DNA of 64,000 nucleotides, taken from contig NZ_AUHM01000029.1 of the NCBI RefSeq assembly GCF_000423185.1, positions 1 through 64,000 of the forward strand. The letters are read 5' to 3'. The position numbers and the translations under genes are program-made. The stretch comes from Inquilinus limosus DSM 16000 (GTDB lineage: Bacteria; Pseudomonadota; Alphaproteobacteria; DSM-16000; Inquilinaceae). The stretch's first letter is position 1; every line of letters starts with the position of its first letter. Positions 45,838-55,200 of this stretch are shown piece by piece. The notes below the pieces were generated by a model. That model was not told the origin of the DNA. It ran no database searches and was given only the letters and a program-made list of their open reading frames with translations.

Positions 45838-46088
45838 TTTTCGCCGGCCCATCCTGCAGCGGCGATTTCACCGATTTCCTCGATCGACAGCTTGGGGGTC
45901 CCAGGCTCGGCGAGGCAGCCGAAAAAATCCTCAATGGTGCCCGATGCCTTCGCCGACCGGACCTCGGCTCGGCCGTCCGGCAGCAGGTCGACGGCGATCT
46001 TGTCCCCAGGCGCGACGCCGAGATGCTGGAGCAGCTCTTTGCGCAAGGTCACCTGGCCCTTCGCAGTGACGGTGAGTAGTGTCATCAT
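45834..46088 (-). CDS. AbrB/MazE-type antitoxin (VapB-like)
   Basis: This 84-residue protein has an N-terminal swapped-hairpin AbrB DNA-binding domain (LLTVTAKGQVTLRKELLQHLGVAPGDKIAVDLLPDGRAEV). An acidic C-terminal segment (LSIEEIGEIAAAGWAG) expected to block the PIN toxin follows. ATG 46088 or the adjacent ATG 46085 may start it; no strong ribosome site is seen. It is co-transcribed with the toxin. Palindromic TAAGG-type boxes immediately upstream (46102-46142) probably form the autoregulatory operator. Confidence 0.9.
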   Translation of the reverse strand: MMTLLTVTAKGQVTLRKELLQHLGVAPGDKIAVDLLPDGRAEVRSAKASGTIEDFFGCLAEPGTPKLSIEEIGEIAAAGWAGEK

Positions 46089-46101
46089 TGGTAGAGGCCC
46101 T

Positions 46102-46142
46102 GTAAGGCTTTGTAGCCTTACATATAAGGCGATGTATCCTTA
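46102..46142. promoter_or_regulatory. operator-like inverted repeats upstream of the VapBC-like module
   Basis: GTAAGGCT (46102-46109) and AGCCTTAC (46114-46121) form a perfect 8-bp inverted repeat with a 4-base spacer. Related boxes ATAAGGC (46124-46130) and ATCCTTAC (46136-46143) form a second, looser pair. The block is AT-rich and sits just before the antitoxin start, as expected for toxin-antitoxin autoregulation. Confidence 0.6.
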
Positions 46143-46198
46143 CGCTCAAGGTACGCCCTCATCTTGACCTTCCCGGCCGAAAGGCGGAGAACCACGCC

Positions 46199-47129
46199 AT
46201 GAACTGGCTGACCAACTACATCCGCCCGAAGATCCGGGCCCTCGTCTCGTCCCGGCCGGAGACGCCGGACAATCTGTGGACGAAGTGCCCGAATTGCGAG
46301 GCGATGCTGTTCCATCGCGACCTGGAGGCCAACCTCCATGTCTGCCAGCATTGCGGCCACCACATGCGCCTGGCCCCCGCCAAGCGCCTGGCCATGCTGT
46401 TCGACGACGGCAAGTACGAGACGATCGAGCTGCCGAAGCCCGCAGTGGACCCGCTCAAGTTCCGCGACACCGAGCGCTACACCGACCGGCTGAAGAAGGC
46501 GCAGGCCAAGACCGGCGCCGGTGACGCCATCGTCGTCGCCCACGGCAAGATGGGCGGCCGCGACACCGTGATCGCGGCCTTCGACTTCAGCTTCATGGGC
46601 GGCTCCATGGGCATGGCGGTGGGCGAGGGGCTGGTCGCCGCCGCCAAGCTGGCGGTCATGCAGCACGCGCCACTGGTGGTGGTGCCGGCCTCGGGCGGCG
46701 CCCGGATGCAGGAAGGCATCCTGTCGCTGATGCAGATGCCGCGCTCGATCATCGCGGTCGAGCAGGTCAAGGAAGCAGGCCTGCCCTATATCGTGGTGCT
46801 GACCGACCCGACCACGGGCGGCGTCACCGCCTCCTTCGCCATGGTCGGCGACATCCACATCGCCGAGCGCGGTTCGCAGATCGGCTTCGCCGGCGCCCGG
46901 GTGATCGAGGAGACGATCCGCGAGACCCTGCCGGAAGGCTTCCAGCGCGCCGAATATCTGCTCGACCACGGCATGGTCGACGTGGTGGTGACCCGCAAGG
47001 AGCTGCGCGACACGTTGATCCGCACCCTCGGCCATCTGACCGGCGGCCTCCGCCCGGCCACGGCCGACATCGTGGTGGATCCGGCCGACATCGCCGCCGC
47101 GGCCGCGATCGAGGGCGAGCCCGCCTATC

Positions 47130-47137
<8 letters not shown>
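46199..47137 (+). CDS. accD: acetyl-CoA carboxylase carboxyltransferase subunit beta
   Basis: This 312-residue beta subunit of the acetyl-CoA carboxylase carboxyltransferase makes malonyl-CoA for fatty acid synthesis. An N-terminal zinc ribbon has two Cys-x-x-Cys pairs (CPNC and CQHC, residues ~28-50). The crotonase-fold core has [22 protein letters not shown], the oxyanion-hole segment [19 protein letters not shown] and [20 protein letters not shown]. It overlaps folC by eight bases. Its own promoter must lie in the 110 bases shared with the divergent toxin-antitoxin operator, so the two units may interfere. Confidence 0.98.
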
Positions 47138-48449
<1,312 letters not shown>

Positions 48450-48521
48450 GCCCGCCCGGCCGACATTGCCTCTTTCTTCCGCCGCGCCTATTGTCGCCGC
48501 CCGAACATGAACGGACAGCCC

Positions 48522-48773
48522 ATGGCCGACCGACCCATCCCTGCCGACATCGCTGCCCTGAGCTTCGAGGACGCCCTCGCCGAGCTGGAGACGATCGTGC
48601 GCCAGCTCGAGGCGGGGCAGGGCAAGCTCGACGACAACATATCGGCCTATGAACGCGGCGCCTTGCTTCGCGCCCATTGCGAGGCGAAGCTGCGCGAGGC
48701 GCAGGCGCGGGTCGAGATGATCTCGCGCGCCGCCGACGGCGCCGTCACTGCCAAACCCGCGACTTTCGATTGA
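48522..48773 (+). CDS. xseB: exodeoxyribonuclease VII small subunit
   Basis: This 83-residue small subunit of exonuclease VII binds XseA and is needed for processive single-strand DNA degradation. It has the helical hairpin signature SFEDALAELETIVRQLEAGQGKLDDNISAYERGALLRAHCEAKLREAQARVE. ATG 48522 is preferred to the in-frame ATG at 48507 because it gives the usual MAD-type N-terminus and has GGACAG upstream. It lies nine bases before ispA, the standard xseB-ispA pairing. xseA is not in the window. Confidence 0.95.
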   Translation: MADRPIPADIAALSFEDALAELETIVRQLEAGQGKLDDNISAYERGALLRAHCEAKLREAQARVEMISRAADGAVTAKPATFD

Positions 48774-48782
48774 GGCCGTGTC

Positions 48783-49676
48783 TTGTCGATTGATCTGAGC
48801 AAAGCCATGGCCGAGACGGGCGCGCAGGTCGAGCGCGTCCTGGACCGCCTCCTGCCCAAGCCCCAGCCGGGCGAGCCGCCGCTGGCCGAGGCCATCCGCT
48901 ATGCCTCGCTGGGCGGCGGCAAGCGGCTGCGCCCGTTCCTGGTGGTGTCGTCCTCGCGGCTCTTCGGCGTCGCCGAGAGCTGCGCCCTCCGCGTCGGCGC
49001 GGCGGTGGAGATGATCCATTGCTACTCGCTGGTCCATGACGACCTGCCGGCGATGGACAATGACGATCTGCGCCGCGGCAAGCCGACCACACACAAGGCC
49101 TTCGACGAGGCCACCGCGATCCTGGCCGGCGACGCCCTGCTGACCCAGGCCTTCGAGGTGCTGGCCGACGCCGAGACCCATGCCGACCCGAAGGTCCGCA
49201 TCGCTCTCGTCTCCGCCCTCGCCCGCGCTGCCGGCGCCGCCGGCATGGTCGGCGGCCAGGCGCTTGACATGCAAGCGGAGCAGACGCCGCTGACCGAGAT
49301 CGGCTCCATCACCCGGCTGCAGCGGCTGAAGACCGGCGCGCTGTTCGAGTTCTCCTGCGAGGCCGGGGCGATCCTCGGCAAGGTCGAGGATTCGCGGCGC
49401 GGCGCGCTGCAGGCCTATGCCCATGACATGGGCTTGGCCTTCCAGATCGCCGACGACCTGCTCGACGTCCGCGGCCGGGCCGAGGAGATCGGCAAGACCC
49501 CGGGCAAGGACCAGGCCGCGGGCAAGGCGACCTTCGTCTCGATCCTCGGCCTCGAACGGGCCGAGTCCCAGGCCCGGATGCTGGCCGACCAGGCCTGCCG
49601 CCACCTCGACATCTTCGGCGACCGCGCCGACGCGCTGCGCGCCGTCGCCCGCTTCGTGGTCGAGCGCAAGGCCTGA
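48783..49676 (+). CDS. ispA: polyprenyl synthetase, farnesyl diphosphate synthase (IspA)
   Basis: This 297-residue short-chain trans-prenyltransferase condenses IPP with DMAPP and GPP. The first Asp-rich motif is YSLVHDDLPAMDNDDLRRGKPT near residue 82 and the second is AFQIADDLLDVRG near residue 220. GGGKRLRPFLVV binds IPP. Two residues separate the aspartates of the first motif (DDLPAMD), typical of bacterial FPP synthases. A TTG start at 48783 with GAGGCC upstream is used; ATG 48807 is an alternative. dxs, which often follows in this class, is absent; a TPR protein gene follows instead. Confidence 0.95.
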   Translation: MSIDLSKAMAETGAQVERVLDRLLPKPQPGEPPLAEAIRYASLGGGKRLRPFLVVSSSRLFGVAESCALRVGAAVEMIHCYSLVHDDLPAMDNDDLRRGKPTTHKAFDEATAILAGDALLTQAFEVLADAETHADPKVRIALVSALARAAGAAGMVGGQALDMQAEQTPLTEIGSITRLQRLKTGALFEFSCEAGAILGKVEDSRRGALQAYAHDMGLAFQIADDLLDVRGRAEEIGKTPGKDQAAGKATFVSILGLERAESQARMLADQACRHLDIFGDRADALRAVARFVVERKA

Positions 49677-49721
49677 GGCGGGCACAGGACTGCCGTCCCG
49701 CTTCGCTGCGTTGACGGATTT

Positions 49722-49755
49722 CTCGAGTTTCGGATAAATCACCCCGAAACTCGAG
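49722..49755. promoter_or_regulatory. 12-bp perfect inverted repeat overlapping the ribosome site of the TPR gene
   Basis: CTCGAGTTTCGG (49722-49733) and CCGAAACTCGAG (49744-49755) are exact complements around a 10-base AT-rich spacer. The second arm ends in the first bases of the GAGGGG ribosome site, nine bases before ATG 49765. It could be an operator, a terminator for ispA without U-tract, or a translation-blocking hairpin. Confidence 0.6.
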
Positions 49756-49764
49756 GGGTCCATC

Positions 49765-50511
49765 ATGCCGATTCTCGGGATCCTGATTTACGCCTGCCAG
49801 CTGGGCTGCCTGGTCCACGCGGTGCGCACCGGGCGGGCGAACTATTGGTTCTACATCCTGCTGCTCGCCCCCGGGCTGGGGATCGCCGCCTATCTGCTGA
49901 TCGAGTTGCTGCCGGAATGGCTGAATCTGCGGCCGGTGCGGGACGCCCGCAAGCAGCTGGTCCATTCGGTCGATCCGGAACGCCGGCTGCGCGCCCTACG
50001 CCAGGCGCATGAGGATCTGCCGACCACCGCCAACAAGGTGCCCCTGGCGGAGGAGCTGCTGCATCTCGGCCGGCCCGCCGAAGCGCTGCCTTTGCTCGAG
50101 GATTCGATGGTCGGCCTCCATGCCGACGACCCGACCTTCGGCCGGCTGCGGGCCGAGGCGCTGCTGATGCTGGGCCGGCCGCAGCAGGCGATCGACGTCC
50201 TGGCCGCGGTGGCGGAGACCAATCCCGAGACCGCGGATTCGAAGCGCCGCCTGGTGCATGCGCGGGCCCTGTGCATGATGGGCCGCTACGACGAGGGCAT
50301 CGCCCTGCTGCGCGAGCTGCTGCCGGTCTTCGCCGGCGAGGAGGTCCGCGCCTGGCTGGCCCGGGCCGAGGCGGAGCGCGGCGACCGCGCCGCCGCCGAG
50401 ACGCTGTGGCGCGAGATCCTGACCCGCGCCGGCAAGTCGACGCGCAGCTACCGGGCGATCAATAAGACCTGGATCGACGAGGCCAAGGAAGGGCTCGGGC
50501 AGGCCGCCTGA
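49765..50511 (+). CDS. membrane-anchored tetratricopeptide-repeat protein
   Basis: This 248-residue protein has two N-terminal hydrophobic helices (residues ~1-20 and ~29-50, including LGILIYACQLGCLVHAVRTGRANYWFYILLLAPGLG, a PLD-nuclease N-terminal-like hairpin). The soluble part shows TPR-type helical pairs (LAEELLHLGRPAEALPLLEDSM, RAEALLMLGRPQQAIDVLAAVA, ARALCMMGRYDEGIALLRELL). The TPR region probably faces the cytoplasm or periplasm as a protein-binding scaffold; the partner is unknown. The translation start is flanked by a long inverted repeat that could hide the ribosome site. Confidence 0.82.
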   Translation: MPILGILIYACQLGCLVHAVRTGRANYWFYILLLAPGLGIAAYLLIELLPEWLNLRPVRDARKQLVHSVDPERRLRALRQAHEDLPTTANKVPLAEELLHLGRPAEALPLLEDSMVGLHADDPTFGRLRAEALLMLGRPQQAIDVLAAVAETNPETADSKRRLVHARALCMMGRYDEGIALLRELLPVFAGEEVRAWLARAEAERGDRAAAETLWREILTRAGKSTRSYRAINKTWIDEAKEGLGQAA

Positions 50512-50543
50512 CGCCCGGCGCCGGCTTGGGCTGATAGGCCGCA

Positions 50544-50672
50544 CCCCCTCACCCGAAATCGCTTCGCGATTTCGACCTCTTCCCAGGAGAGGTGAAAGGG
50601 GCCGCAGCTCCGATATCCCTCTCCTCGGGAAGAGGGAGGGACCCGCGCGAAGCGCGTGGGAGGGTGAGGGGG
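50544..50672. repeat. CCCCTCACCC...GGGTGAGGGG palindromic intergenic repeat
   Basis: CCCCCTCACCC opens and GGGTGAGGGGG closes a 129-base block. The block contains a nested AAATCGCTTCGCGATTT palindrome, CTCTTCCCAGGAGAG, CCCTCTCCTCGGGAAGAGGG and CGCGCGAAGCGCG hairpins. This is the classical alphaproteobacterial composite intergenic repeat. It lies between the TPR gene and the EamA transporter gene. Confidence 0.85.
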
Positions 50673-50792
50673 AGAGCCGGCCCCTCAGCCGGAGCTCCTC
50701 ACGCCGACGCATGCCCGGCCCGTGGCCTTACCGCTTCCGTCCGACAAATTCCTCGGGCAGACAGAGGCGAACGGATCGGGGAGAAGCGCGAG

Positions 50793-51686
50793 ATGGCGGC
50801 GGTCGGCGCCCAGAAGCTGGACGGTCGGACGGAGGGCGGGCATGGCCCCGGCATCCTGCTGTTCTTCCTCGGCATGTCGCTGTTCACCTTCAACGACGCG
50901 CTGGGCAAGTGGCTGGTCGCCGACTACACGGTCGGCCAGGTGCTGCTGATCCGCAGCCTCGGCGCCCTCATCCTCCTGCTGCCCTGGGTGATCCGCGGCA
51001 TCCGCGGCCTGCTGGCACCGGACCAGCCCTGGATGAACCTGCTGCGCGTCAGCCTGATGGTGGCCGAGGTCGCGACCTTCTACTTCGCCGTGCGCGACCT
51101 GCCGCTGGCCGACGTCATGACCTTCTACATGGCCTCGCCGCTGATCGTGACCGCGCTGTCGGTGCCGCTGCTGGGCGAGAAGGTCGGGCCGCGGCGCTGG
51201 GCGGCGGTGCTGATCGGCTTCGTCGGCGTGCTGATCGTGCTGCGCCCGACCGGCGCCGCGCTGTCGGCATCGGCCCTGGTCGCGCTGCTCGGCGCCACCC
51301 TGTTCAGCCTGGTCCTGATCGTCACCCGCCGCGTCCGCCACACCGGCGGGCTCGGCCTGATCACCTATCAGATCGTCGGCACCGGCCTCGCCGGCGCCGC
51401 CACCGTGCCCTTCGCCTGGGTGCCGCCGACCGGCTTCGACTGGGCGCTGCTGCTCGGCCTCGGCGTCGTCGCGATGGGCGCGCATCTGTGCATGAACAAG
51501 GCGCTGTCGCTGGCCCCGGCCGCGGTGGTCGCGCCCTACCAGTACTCCACGATCGTCATCGCCGCGGCGCTCGGCTGGGCGGTGTGGGGCGACGTGCCGA
51601 CGCCGAACATCGTCATCGGCAACCTGGTGATCATCGCCTCCGGCCTGTTCATCTACTACCGGGAACGGCAGCTGAAGGGGGAGTAG
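50793..51686 (+). CDS. EamA/DMT-superfamily transporter
   Basis: This 297-residue, 10-helix drug/metabolite transporter shows two EamA halves. The first starts at ILLFFLGMSLFTFNDALGKWLV. DLPLADVMTFYMASPLIVTALSVPLLGEKVGPRRWAAVLIGFVGVLIVLRP is the typical end of half one. The second half ends in the YQYSTIVIAAALGWAVWGDVPTPNIVIGNLVIIASGLFIYYRE signature. ATG 50793 is used because GGGAGAAG lies upstream; in-frame starts farther up would run through the palindromic repeat. Substrate is unknown (amino acids, carnitine-like compounds or others are all possible). Confidence 0.9.
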   Translation: MAAVGAQKLDGRTEGGHGPGILLFFLGMSLFTFNDALGKWLVADYTVGQVLLIRSLGALILLLPWVIRGIRGLLAPDQPWMNLLRVSLMVAEVATFYFAVRDLPLADVMTFYMASPLIVTALSVPLLGEKVGPRRWAAVLIGFVGVLIVLRPTGAALSASALVALLGATLFSLVLIVTRRVRHTGGLGLITYQIVGTGLAGAATVPFAWVPPTGFDWALLLGLGVVAMGAHLCMNKALSLAPAAVVAPYQYSTIVIAAALGWAVWGDVPTPNIVIGNLVIIASGLFIYYRERQLKGE

Positions 51687-51690
51687 TCCC

Positions 51691-52050
51691 TCACAGATTC
51701 CCCGGATTCCCCGGCTTCAACTCCCCCACCGCGACCAGCGAGCCGTCCTCGCCGATCAGCTCGACCTTGGTGCCGTCCAGCCGCAGCTGGTCGCATTCCT
51801 TGGTCTCGCCCAGGTCGAAGCACATCCGGTCGCCCTCGATCGACCATTGCCCGGAATAGGGGCCGTCGTCGCCCAGGCCGTGGATGGTGCCGTCGGCGGC
51901 GTAGAACTCGGTGTAGTCGACGTCGCCGGCGGTGCCGTCGATGGTGTTGCCGACGATCCGGGCCTGGATCTCGGCGCCGGTCAGCGTCTCGGCAGCCAAC
52001 GCCGTGGCCGGCAGCAACAGCAGCAGCGGGACGGTGATCAGTCGAATCAT
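51691..52050 (-). CDS. small exported protein of unknown function
   Basis: This 119-residue protein has a clear Sec signal peptide (Met-Ile-Arg, then a Val/Leu-rich core, cleavage after ALAAE near residue 18). The mature part is short and acidic with TLTGAEIQARIVGNTIDG. It also has a Tyr-Ser-Gly-Gln-Trp-Ser-Ile-Glu-Gly-Asp-x-Met-Cys-Phe pattern and a second Cys (KECDQL), possibly a disulphide. The pattern of a template with a water/drug-like beta ladder resembles other small alphaproteobacterial periplasmic proteins, but no named family is recognised. It converges with the EamA gene and is divergent from the alpha-2-macroglobulin gene. Confidence 0.75.
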   Translation of the reverse strand: MIRLITVPLLLLLPATALAAETLTGAEIQARIVGNTIDGTAGDVDYTEFYAADGTIHGLGDDGPYSGQWSIEGDRMCFDLGETKECDQLRLDGTKVELIGEDGSLVAVGELKPGNPGNL

Positions 52051-52204
52051 CGGCGGGCTCCCGAAAGGCGCGCGGATCATAGACGGGTCGCCGCGGCGGT
52101 GGGAGGGCCGTTCTGCCGCCCCGCCTGCGTCATGGTTTCGACGTGATCGGGCGTATAGTCTGTCGGCGGGCCCTGGTGCGCCGGGGTGGACGACGGGGGA
52201 TCTC

Positions 52205-55200
52205 ATGGCCTTGAAGCTGCGTTTCGCAACCCTTGCCGCGGCGGCGGCGCTCTTTGCCGCGACGCTGGCCATGCCCCCGATCGCCGCCGCCTACCAGGCG
52301 CCGGGCCTGGCCGCCGCGGCGGCGGCCTTTGCGAAACGGCTGGAGCAGCAGGCCAGCAGCGTTCCGCCGGCGCAGTGGGCGGATCTGAAGACGCTGCAAT
52401 CCCTCGCCGCCGACGCGGTGAAGGGCGAACGCTGGGACGACGCGGTCACCGCCTTCCAGCTCATCCTCGGCCGACGGCCGAACGATGCCGGCGCCTGGTA
52501 CGGGCTGGCCCAGGCGCTGCAGCAGACCGAACCCTATTCGCAGAACGCGCTGAGCGCCGCCTACGCCGCCTACAGCAACGCCGGCACCGACAAGCTGCGC
52601 GGCGCCGCCCTGATCCTGCTGGCCCAATCGCTGGAGCGGCAGGACAAGGGCCGCGAGGCGATCAAGGTCGCGGCCGAGGGCGCGCAGCTGGCGCCGACCG
52701 CCGACAACGCCGAATACGCCGCCAACCTGCGCGAGCAGTACGGCTTCCGCGTCACCTCGACCTATGTCCAGAACGACCGCGACGCGCCGCAGCTCTGCGC
52801 CGACTTCTCCGACCCGATCGTCGACGGCCGCACCGTCCGCTATTCCGACTATGTCCGGATCGAGCCGTCGGTGCCGGTCGAGGTGATCCCGTCCGACCGG
52901 CAGCTCTGCATCGAGGGCGTGTCCTTCGGCCAGACCTACACCGTCACCCTCCTGGCCGGCATCAAGTCGGTCGACGGCGACACGCTCACCGCCGACGACA
53001 GCTTCGACCTGACGGTCGAGGACCGGCCGGCCAGCGTGGTGTTCCGCGGCAGCGCCTATGTCCTGCCCAAGGGCGGCGAGGGCACGGTGCCGCTGACCAC
53101 GGTCAACATCTCCGAGGTCAAGCTGCGCCTCTTGCGCATCAACGACCGCAACCTGATCGACCAGGTGGCGCAGGGCCGCATCGGCCAGATGCTGGAGAGC
53201 TACGACGTCGACAGCCTGGCCCAGGATACGGGCGAGGAGGTGTGGTCCGGCACCATGCCGGTGGAGAACGAGACCAACAAGGCGATGGTCACCGGCGTGC
53301 CGATGGACACGCTGCTGCCGCAGCCGAAGCCTGGCGTCTACCTGCTCTCCGCCCTCGACGCCAAGGCCGACGAGGACAGCTATCAGACCCCGGGCACGCA
53401 GTGGATCGTGGTCACCGATCTCGGCCTCGCCACCTTCTCCGGCCAGCAGGGGCTGACCGTGGCCGCGCGCTCCCTGTCCTCGGCCAAGGCTCAGCCCGGC
53501 ATCAAGCTGGCGCTGATCGCCCGCAACAACGCCGTTCTGGGCGAGGCCGAGACCGACGCCGGTGGCCTTGCCGTCTTCCCGGCCGGGATCATGGCCGGGC
53601 AGGGCGGCAACCGGCCGGCCGCGGTCTATGCCTACGGCTCCGGCGACTTCACCTTCCTCGAGCTGACCGGCCCGGCCTTCGACCTGTCCGACCGCGGCGT
53701 CAGCGGTCGGCCGGAACCCGGCCCGCTCGACGCCTTCCTGTATCCGGAGCGCGGCGTCTACCGCCCGGGCGAGACGGTGCATCTGACCACGCTGCTGCGC
53801 AACGAGCGCGCGGCGGCGATCGACGGCGTGCCGCTGACCATCAGGATCAGCCGGCCGGACGGGGTCGAGGCCCGGGTGCAGCAGGTGACGGACCAGGGCG
53901 GCGGCTCCTACAGCCTCGACGTGCCGCTGGCCGACAGCGCCTATACCGGCACCTGGACCGCCGAGGCCTATGTCGACCCGAAGGGCCAGGCGATCGGCAG
54001 CACCGTCTTCCAGGTCGAGGACTTCGTGCCGGCGCGGATCCGCGTCGACCTGAAGACCGAGGCCAAGGACCTGCGCGTCAACAAGCCGGCCGTCGTTACC
54101 ATCGACGCCCAGTTCCTCTACGGCGCCCCGGCGGCCGACCTCGCCACCGAGGCCAGCCTGACCCTGCGCCAGGCGGCGACTCCGTTCCCGGACTACGCCG
54201 ACTACCGTTTCGGCCTGGTGCAGGACGCCTTCTCGCCGCGCACCCGCCCGATCACCACCCCGGCGACCGACGCCGCGGGCCAGAGCCGGGTCGACATCCT
54301 GCTCGACGGCCTGCCCGACACCACCGTGCCGCTCGAGGCCGAGCTGCGCACCGCGGTGTTCGATTCCAGCGGTCGCACCGCCAACGAGACCATGGTCCTG
54401 CCGGTGCGGCAGGAGCATCCCTGGATCGGCGTCAAGCCGCTGTTCTCGGGCTCGCTGCAGGAAGGCGCCGAGGCGCGCTTCGAGGTCATCGGCCTCGACG
54501 CCGGCGGCCGCCCGGCTGCGCTCCGCGGGCTGCGCTGGGACCTGGTGGAGGAGATCCATGACTACCAGTGGTATTCGACCGACGGCCGCTGGGACTACAA
54601 GGTCGTCACCCGCGATCGCAAGGTGGCGGACGGCACGGTCGACGTGGCCCCGAACGCGCCGGCGGCGATCCGCCAGGCGGTCGGCTGGGGCAATTTCCGG
54701 CTCGACGTCTACGACCCGCAGGGCGGCGGCGCCACCTCGGCCCGCTTCTATGCCGGCTGGTGGGTGTCGGAGGACCCGAACCCGACGCCGGACAAGCTGA
54801 CCGTCGCGCTCGACCGCACCAGCTACAGGGCCGGCGACACCGCCAAGGTGCGGATCGAGCCGCCCTTCGCCGGCGACGTGCTGCTGTTCATCGCCAACGA
54901 CCGGGTGCTCGAGACGCGCGACATCTCCGTCCCGGCGGACGGCGCCACCGTCGAGATCCCGGTCTCGTCCGACTGGGGCTCCGGCGCCTATGTGCTGGCC
55001 ACCGCCTTCCGCCCCTCGGGCGAGGGCGGGCAGCGCCGCCACGGCCCCGGCCGTGCCGTCGGCGTCGCCTGGTTCGGCATCGACGTCACCGAGCGGGTGC
55101 TGGGCGTCTCGATCGACGCGCCAGCCGAGATCCGGCCGAACCAGCGGCTCGACCTGCCGCTCACCGTCACCGGCGTGCCGCAGGGGCAGGGCGCCTGGGT

